A DNA stretch of 16,864 bases from Candidatus Eiseniibacteriota bacterium (GTDB taxonomy: Bacteria; Eisenbacteria; RBG-16-71-46; JAFGJU01), in assembly GCA_016928935.1 (NCBI GenBank), contig JAFGJU010000196.1, positions 1 to 16,864 of the forward strand, in the 5' to 3' direction. Positions 12,138 to 16,864 of this stretch are shown here, in pieces (the stretch's first letter is position 1; each line of letters opens with the position of its first letter). Position numbers and translations under genes: made by a program. A model generated the notes under the pieces. The model saw only the letters and a program-made list of their open reading frames with translations, had not been told where the DNA came from and did no database searches.

Positions 12138-13757
12138 ATGAACGGTTTTCCGCTTGTTTCAGTTGTCACGTTCCTACCGCTCGCAGGAGCGGCGGTCATC
12201 GCCTTCGTGGGCTCCGACCGGCTGAGGGCAATACGCTCCGTGGCCCTGGTCGCGGCGCTGGCCGACTTCCTGCTGTCAGTACCGCTCCTGACGCGTTTCA
12301 CCGGGTCGAGCGCCGGGATGCAGTTCGTGGAGAAGGTGCCCTGGGTGGGTGCCATCGGCGCGAGCTACCACGTCGGCGTCGACGGCATCAGCCTCTTCCT
12401 GGTGCTGTTGACCACGTTCCTGACGGTTTTGTCCGTCGCCGCCTCCTGGTATTCCATCGCGAGCCGCGTGAAGGGCTTCATGATGGCGATGCTCCTGCTT
12501 GAGACCGGCATGATAGGAGTGTTCGTGTCGCTGGACCTGCTCCTCTTCTACGTCTTCTGGGAAGCGATGCTGATACCGATGTACCTCATCATCGGCATGT
12601 GGGGTGGGCCGAGACGGGTCTACGCGGCCGTCAAGTTCATCATATACACCCTGGCCGGCAGCCTGCTCATGCTCGTGGGTATCCTCGTTCTCTATTTCAT
12701 GCATCACGGCGCGACCGGCGAGTACACCTTCGACCTGCTCAGACTCTACGGCACGGCAATCCCCCGAGGAGTGGAACTCTGGCTCTTCCTGGCGTTCTTC
12801 ATAAGCTTCGCCATCAAAGTCCCGATGTTCCCGTTCCACACGTGGCTTCCCGACGCGCACGTGGAAGCGCCCACCGCCGGCAGCGTGCTCCTGGCCGGGG
12901 TGCTGCTGAAGATGGGGACATACGGCGTGCTCAGGTTCTGCTTCCCGCTCTTCCCGGCCGCGTCAGTGGCGGCCGCGCCCGTCGTGTCGGTGCTCGCCGT
13001 CGTGGGCATAATCTACGGCGCCCTGGTTGCGTTCGCGCAGAAGGACGTGAAAAGACTGGTGGCCTACTCGAGCGTGAGCCATCTGGGCCTCGTGATGTTG
13101 GGGCTCTTCGCCTTCAACGCTCAGGGCTTGGAGGGGGGCATCCTGCAGATGGTGAACCACGGCATCAGCACCGGCGCACTGTTTCTGATTGTCGGGATGC
13201 TGTACGAGCGCCGTCACAGCCGGATGATGGAGGACTTCGGCGGCCTCTGGAAGACGATGCCGGTGTTCGCCGGGCTCTTCATGGTGGTGACGCTGTCTTC
13301 CATCGCGCTTCCGGGACTGAACGGCTTCGCGGGCGAGTTCCTGGTGCTGGTGGGCGTGTTCCTGAAGAGCGTGCCGTTTGCGGCCTTCGCGGCGCTGGGC
13401 ATGATACTCTCGGCCGTCTACATGCTGTGGATGTTCCAGCAGGTCATGTTCGTGGAGCCGAGAAAGAGAGACGCGCCGGCGCTCGCCGACGTGACCGCGC
13501 GGGAGAAGTGGATACTCATCCCGATAGTGATACTGGTCTTCTGGATAGGCATTTGGCCCGGCTTCTTCCTTTCGCGGATGCACGCGTCCGTTGACGCGGT
13601 CCTCGCGCGAGTCTGGAGCGCGGGGCTCGCGGGCGAGGTGGCGCGCGACGCCGGCGGCCGGGGCGGCGCAGCCGCGCCGGACGTCCTGCAGGCGGTTTCG
13701 ACCGAGGCCGCGCCGGACAGCGCTTCCGCCGGAATGACACCGGACGTGGGGGAGTAG
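12138..13757 (+). CDS. nuoM: NADH-quinone oxidoreductase subunit M (antiporter-like)
   Basis: The middle antiporter-like pump subunit (539 aa, about 14 transmembrane helices). The functional residues can be matched to those of E. coli NuoM: E142 (YVFWEAMLIPMYLIIG), K227 (ISFAIKVPMFPFHTWLPDAH), K258 (LLAGVLLKMGTYG) and E400 (LPGLNGFAGEFLVLVG). The core ends near residue 495. A further 45 residues or so form an Ala/Gly/Asp-rich tail, which is probably disordered and not typical of the family. ATG 12138 is preceded by GGAGG at a somewhat long spacing. The stop TAG overlaps the GTG start of nuoN by one base, next to GGGGGAG, so the two are likely coupled. Confidence 0.96.
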   Translation: MNGFPLVSVVTFLPLAGAAVIAFVGSDRLRAIRSVALVAALADFLLSVPLLTRFTGSSAGMQFVEKVPWVGAIGASYHVGVDGISLFLVLLTTFLTVLSVAASWYSIASRVKGFMMAMLLLETGMIGVFVSLDLLLFYVFWEAMLIPMYLIIGMWGGPRRVYAAVKFIIYTLAGSLLMLVGILVLYFMHHGATGEYTFDLLRLYGTAIPRGVELWLFLAFFISFAIKVPMFPFHTWLPDAHVEAPTAGSVLLAGVLLKMGTYGVLRFCFPLFPAASVAAAPVVSVLAVVGIIYGALVAFAQKDVKRLVAYSSVSHLGLVMLGLFAFNAQGLEGGILQMVNHGISTGALFLIVGMLYERRHSRMMEDFGGLWKTMPVFAGLFMVVTLSSIALPGLNGFAGEFLVLVGVFLKSVPFAAFAALGMILSAVYMLWMFQQVMFVEPRKRDAPALADVTAREKWILIPIVILVFWIGIWPGFFLSRMHASVDAVLARVWSAGLAGEVARDAGGRGGAAAPDVLQAVSTEAAPDSASAGMTPDVGE

Positions 13758-15250
13758 TGTTGAACGAGTACGCGTTAGGACAGGGGCTTTGGGAGATGGG
13801 GTTCGCGGCCGCGGTGCCGTTCACGTTGGTCGCCCTGTCGGCCATGGCCGTGCTCTTGGCCGACCTTTGGCTTCTCCCGTCGCAGAAGCGGGCGCTTCCG
13901 TGGGCCGCGCTGGCCGGGGTCCTACTGTCGGCGGCGTCAGTGGCGTTCCTCTGGAATGAAGAAGCCACGGGCTTCGGAGGAGCCATACGCCTCGACCGGT
14001 TCTCCGCCTTCTTCGCGATGGTTTTCCTTCTGGGCACCGGGCTCGTCGTCCTGCTCTCGTCCGCGTACGCCAGAAGGGAAGGCGTGGAGCGGGGTGAATA
14101 CTACGCGCTGTTGCTGTTCGGCACTTCGGGCGCGATGCTGATGGCGTCAGCCGTGGAGCTCGTGACCTTCTTCCTCGGGCTCGAGATCCTGTCCGTATCG
14201 TTGTACGTCCTGAGCGGATTTTTCAGGCAGAGGCCGGCCTCCGCGGAAGCGGCTGCGAAATACTTCATCCTCGGCGCCTTCGCGTCGGCCTTCCTGCTTT
14301 ACGGAATAGCCCTCTTCTACGGCGCCAGCGGGAGCACCACGTACGCCGCGCTCAGGGAATCGTTCGGCTCCGCCGCGTTTCCTTATTCCCACGGCCTGCT
14401 CGCTTTGGCGGCCTCCGGGCTCCTGCTCATCGGCCTCGCCTTCAAGCTGGGCGCCGTTCCCTTCCACATGTGGGTCCCGGACACCTACGAAGGGGCTCCC
14501 ACCACCATCACCGCGTACATGTCGGTGGTGTCCAAGGCGGCGGCAGCCGCCGCATTCATCAGGGTGTTCGGAGCGAGCCTCTCGTCCCTGCAACAGGACA
14601 CCTCGGCCGTTCTGTGGGTGCTGGCAGTGGTCACGATGACGCTCGGAAACGTGGTCGCCATCGCACAGACCAACATCAAGCGGATGCTGGCTTACTCCAG
14701 CATCGCTCACGCCGGCTATCTGCTGGTGGCGCTGACGGCCGCCGGGGAGGCCGGCTACTCGAGCGTGCTTTTCTACGTGCTCGCGTACGTGTTCATGACG
14801 CTGGGCGCATTCGGTGTGGTGTCGCTGGTCAGAAAGGGGGAGGGCGGCGCCGACGCGGGCGCGGAGGCCCTCGACATCTCGCACTACTCGGGGTTGGCCG
14901 GCAGGCACGGCCTCCTGGCGGCTGCAATGGCGGTGTTCATGGTTTCGCTCTCGGGGATTCCGCCCACGGCCGGTTTCTTCGCCAAGTTCTACGTCTTCAG
15001 CGCGGCCGTGAGGGCGGGCGAGGTAGGCCTGGCAATAATCGGAGTGCTCAACAGCCTCGTGTCGGTCTACTTCTACATGCGCATAGTCTTCCTCATGTAC
15101 ATGAAGGAAGAGACGGTCCCCGTCCGGGGTTCGCGCTCCCGCGCGGGGTGGGTCGCACTTGCGGCCTGTGTCTTGGGGACTCTTCTGTTGGGGGTTCTGC
15201 CCTCGTCCTTCGCCCGTCTGGCGACGGAGTCAATAGCCTCGATCTTCTGA
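13757..15250 (+). CDS. nuoN: NADH-quinone oxidoreductase subunit N (antiporter-like)
   Basis: The third antiporter-like pump subunit (497 aa, about 14 transmembrane helices), next to NuoK and NuoJ in the membrane arm. Residues matching those needed for pumping in E. coli NuoN are present: E143 (FFLGLEILSVSLYVLSG), K168 (AAAKYFILGAF), K230 (GLAFKLGAVPFHMWVPD) and K260 (MSVVSKAAAAAAF). The region SLSGIPPTAGFFAKFYVFSA later in the protein is also typical. A short Gly/Ala/Asp-rich loop (KGEGGADAGAEALD) joins two helices. Initiation is at GTG 13757, which shares its first base with the nuoM stop, or at TTG 13760, which has better spacing from GGGGGAG (13748-13754). It is the last gene of the operon and converges with the glycosyltransferase gene. 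Confidence 0.95.
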   Translation: MLNEYALGQGLWEMGFAAAVPFTLVALSAMAVLLADLWLLPSQKRALPWAALAGVLLSAASVAFLWNEEATGFGGAIRLDRFSAFFAMVFLLGTGLVVLLSSAYARREGVERGEYYALLLFGTSGAMLMASAVELVTFFLGLEILSVSLYVLSGFFRQRPASAEAAAKYFILGAFASAFLLYGIALFYGASGSTTYAALRESFGSAAFPYSHGLLALAASGLLLIGLAFKLGAVPFHMWVPDTYEGAPTTITAYMSVVSKAAAAAAFIRVFGASLSSLQQDTSAVLWVLAVVTMTLGNVVAIAQTNIKRMLAYSSIAHAGYLLVALTAAGEAGYSSVLFYVLAYVFMTLGAFGVVSLVRKGEGGADAGAEALDISHYSGLAGRHGLLAAAMAVFMVSLSGIPPTAGFFAKFYVFSAAVRAGEVGLAIIGVLNSLVSVYFYMRIVFLMYMKEETVPVRGSRSRAGWVALAACVLGTLLLGVLPSSFARLATESIASIF

Positions 15251-15429
15251 GAGCAGCAGCAACCTCGAACCGGACGCTCGTTACGCGCGGCGTTCCGTCC
15301 AGCCTGTCAAGCCTTCTTTGCGAAACTCAACGCTTGTCAGCAGACTAGTAGGTCACAATCTGCCGCTATCCGGGCGGGTACGATTTCGCACAGCACCAGC
15401 CACGGTGCCTGCGTTCTCGCGTCTTCGGT
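15251..15429. other. Convergent intergenic region between nuoN and the glycosyltransferase gene
   Basis: These 179 bp separate two genes that end facing each other. I looked for a two-way terminator and found only weak pairings: GGACG with CGTCC (15272-15276 and 15296-15300) and GCACC with GGTGC (15393-15397 and 15404-15408). None is followed by a clear T-run on either strand. Termination here may be Rho-dependent. No gene is visible in the region. Confidence 0.5.
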
Positions 15430-16494
15430 TCAGCTCGCCAGCATCTTCAACGCGTCTTCTATGAGGGCCATGTTGTCCGACCAGAGGGCCTTCTTCTGGA
15501 TGATCTCTGTGTTCTTCTGGACGGCGGTCGTGACCAGGTCGGGCTGGGAAAGCGCGCCTATCACTGCCTGGGCGAGAGAGGTGGGGCTCCCCAGTCGAAA
15601 CAGTCTTCCGTTTATGCCGTCCTGAACCCATTCGCGGTTGCCGGCGATGTTGCTGACAACCGGGAAGACGCCGCAGGCCATCGCCTCGAGGAGCGACACA
15701 GAGGTGCTGTCGGACGTCGAAGTGGAGACGTAGACCGTGGATTTCTTGAGGACCGCCGCGAGCTCGTCCGGCTTGAGCCAGCCCGGGAAGCTCACGGCTT
15801 CGGAGATCGCGAGCCGGTTCGCCATGTCGGCCAGCTTCCGCATCTCGGACCCCGTGCCCGCGACGACGAACCTGGCCCCCGGGACAGACCGCAGTATCTC
15901 CGGCGCCGCCTCCAGGAGCTGTGAAATGTTGTACAGAGGCTCCAGTTGCCGCGAGCTCACCAGCACGGGCTCCTTCGTGGACAAAGGAGCTCTTCCGTCG
16001 GAGTTGAACACGGCCGGGTCGATCCCCATGGGGACGGTGAGCACCTTGGCCGGGTTCATGCCGTACCTGACTATCTTCTCGGTCATCATCCACGCGTCGG
16101 AAGTCACAAGGTCGCTTCTGGCCAGCACGTACCGGGTGCGCCACATGTGAAACTTGCTTTTCTTGGGGACTATCAGGACGTCTGAGCCCATCGTTGTGAC
16201 AGCGAGCGGGTGGCAGCCCAGAAGCGCTGCCACTAATCCGTAGTTGGGTATGAAAAGTGCGTTCACCAGGTCCGGCTTGAAGCTCCTCACGAGACTGGAC
16301 ACGAGCAGGGAAGACAGCGGGTACCTCACGAACGGCGGGAGCCAAGACGGCATGGGGACGCAGTGGAAAGGGCACTTGAAGGTCCGCCCCTTCTCGAGGC
16401 TCACCACGAAGCACTCGTGCCCCCTGTCCACGAAGTAGTTTACCCATCTGGCGACGTGGTTCATCGAACCGTCGCCGAGAAAGCATATCCTCAT
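15430..16494 (-). CDS. Glycosyltransferase, GT-B fold, family 4 (group 1)
   Basis: Predicted cytoplasmic or membrane-associated glycosyltransferase (354 aa) that would move a sugar from a nucleotide donor to an unknown acceptor. The N-terminal Rossmann half begins MRICFLGDGSMNHVARWV. The C-terminal donor-binding half shows FVVAGTGSEMRKL (209-221), FPGWLKPDELAAVL (236-249), SVSLLEAMACGVFPVVS (265-281) and NREWVQDGINGRLF (286-299). In the usual E-x7-E motif the first Glu is Asp (D262-x7-E270), as in a GT4 subgroup I recall with SDGTSVSLLEAMA-like motifs. ATG 16494 has GGGAGGA six bases upstream; an earlier in-frame start at 16524 lacks this. It has its own promoter and no linked polysaccharide genes in the window, so the product (surface glycan, glycolipid or other) is unknown. 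Confidence 0.9.
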   Translation of the reverse strand: MRICFLGDGSMNHVARWVNYFVDRGHECFVVSLEKGRTFKCPFHCVPMPSWLPPFVRYPLSSLLVSSLVRSFKPDLVNALFIPNYGLVAALLGCHPLAVTTMGSDVLIVPKKSKFHMWRTRYVLARSDLVTSDAWMMTEKIVRYGMNPAKVLTVPMGIDPAVFNSDGRAPLSTKEPVLVSSRQLEPLYNISQLLEAAPEILRSVPGARFVVAGTGSEMRKLADMANRLAISEAVSFPGWLKPDELAAVLKKSTVYVSTSTSDSTSVSLLEAMACGVFPVVSNIAGNREWVQDGINGRLFRLGSPTSLAQAVIGALSQPDLVTTAVQKNTEIIQKKALWSDNMALIEDALKMLAS

Positions 16495-16553
16495 GACTTC
16501 CTCCCAAGGACGTCGGCCGCGCACCTACGCCGCCGTCGGGCGAACCCGGCCGC

Positions 16554-16582
16554 ATGCTAGCACGCGGCTCTCTCAGGGTCAA
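16554..16582 (-). promoter_or_regulatory. Sigma-70-type promoter of the glycosyltransferase gene
   Basis: On the - strand TTGACC (16582-16577) is followed, after exactly 17 bp, by TAGCAT (16559-16554). The -10 hexamer is identical to that of the nuo promoter. Transcription would begin near 16547, giving a leader of about 50 nt before ATG 16494. Five of six -35 bases and four of six -10 bases match the consensus. Confidence 0.65.
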
Positions 16583-16632
16583 GGAATGCAATCGGGGTCC
16601 GCGAGTCGGGGTCTGCCATCTTGTCGATCCTA

Positions 16633-16661
16633 TTGACGCAGAGCGGGCTTTGGTGTAGGAG
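16633..16661 (+). promoter_or_regulatory. Possible promoter for the right-edge gene
   Basis: TTGACG (16633-16638) and TAGGAG (16656-16661) are separated by 17 bp. The -35 is close to consensus; the -10 matches at only three of six positions. A start near 16668 would leave a leader of about 140 nt before ATG 16808. No better candidate was found nearer the gene. Confidence 0.35.
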
Positions 16662-16807
16662 ACAACTGCGTGTTGAGTTCAGGCCGGAGTCTCTCAATGA
16701 AGACTCAGGACTACGGAGGTGAGCCGCGCGACCCGGGATGCTGTTCCGCTTGGTGTCGATTCGGGGCGCGGCTTGTCTCCGAGGACACAAAACGAGGGAG
16801 GTATGAC

Positions 16808-16864
16808 ATGCACCGCACCATACCGCTCTGTCTCGCGACGGCGCTCGTGGCCGGACTGATTTCG
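16808..16864 (+). CDS. Start of a secreted or membrane protein, cut by the window edge
   Basis: Only 19 codons are visible: MHRTIPLCLATALVAGLIS. A short positively charged start (H2, R3) is followed by a hydrophobic run from about residue 5, as in a Sec signal peptide. The ribosome binding site GGGAGG (16796-16801) lies six bases upstream of ATG 16808, which is excellent spacing. Another ATG at 16803 is out of frame and reaches a stop within 20 codons. The frame is also open upstream to ATG 16697, which is a less likely start. The mature protein is outside the window, so no function can be given; a lipoprotein is possible if a Cys follows soon after. Confidence 0.6.
   Translation, partial: MHRTIPLCLATALVAGLIS

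Larger units (their letters stand above)
16495..16807. other. Divergent intergenic region carrying two promoters
   Basis: These 313 bp lie between the starts of the glycosyltransferase gene (- strand) and a gene that begins at 16808 (+ strand). They hold a good - strand promoter (16554-16582), a weaker + strand promoter (16633-16661) and the ribosome binding sites of both genes. The promoters fire away from each other, about 50 bp apart. No gene is convincing here. An in-frame ATG at 16697 (with GGAG seven bases upstream) could extend the right-hand gene by 37 codons, but the encoded stretch is charged and Cys-rich and would sit in front of an apparent signal peptide. Confidence 0.6.

Noticed and set aside
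15251..15429. Intrinsic terminator after nuoN
   Set aside because: Only 5-bp stems without T-runs were found, so no terminator is annotated.
16557..16790. 77-codon - strand ORF upstream of the glycosyltransferase gene
   Set aside because: It overlaps both predicted promoters, has no ribosome binding site that I can see, and has no family resemblance.

Overview
The window is dominated by a complete 14-gene operon for the proton-pumping NADH:quinone oxidoreductase (respiratory complex I), in the canonical order nuoA-B-C-D-E-F-G-H-I-J-K-L-M-N, all on the + strand (121-15250). The subunits are separate polypeptides (nuoC and nuoD are not fused) and the redox and proton-channel residues I could check are present, so the enzyme looks functional. 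Genes are closely packed: F/G (if the GTG start is used), G/H, I/J and M/N overlap at stop and start codons. Three larger gaps remain: A-B (81 bp, with a perfect hairpin), D-E (224 bp, with tandem and direct repeats) and L-M (153 bp).

The operon has a convincing sigma-70-type promoter at 18-46 (TTGACA, 17-bp spacer, TAGCAT). Its modules follow one another: nuoA-D mostly hold the membrane anchor and quinone-reducing part; nuoE-F-G form the NADH-oxidising arm with the FMN and Fe-S ligands; nuoH and nuoI link the arms; nuoJ-K-L-M-N form the membrane proton-pumping arm. The presence of E, F and G with intact ligands points to NADH, rather than ferredoxin or F420, as electron donor. NuoG keeps the four Cys ligands of the extra cluster N7, which only some bacterial complexes have.

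Downstream and convergent with nuoN is a GT-B family 4 glycosyltransferase on the - strand (15430-16494) with its own promoter (TTGACC, 17 bp, TAGCAT) and an excellent ribosome binding site. At the right edge a new + strand gene begins at 16808 and is cut after 19 codons; those codons look like a signal peptide. No RNA genes, insertion sequences, CRISPR arrays or phage genes were seen.

Organism: a high-GC, respiring bacterium. Its genes use AUA (Ile) and AGG/AGA (Arg) often despite the high GC, use several GTG/TTG starts, and carry Ala/Gly-rich linkers in several Nuo subunits. This would fit a poorly sampled, uncultured lineage, but I cannot assign a phylum from the sequence alone. I found no convincing new defence, mobile or biosynthetic system. 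The points most worth a second look are the repeat-bearing D-E gap, the A-B hairpin, the shared promoter form and the lineage-specific insertions in NuoG and NuoL.
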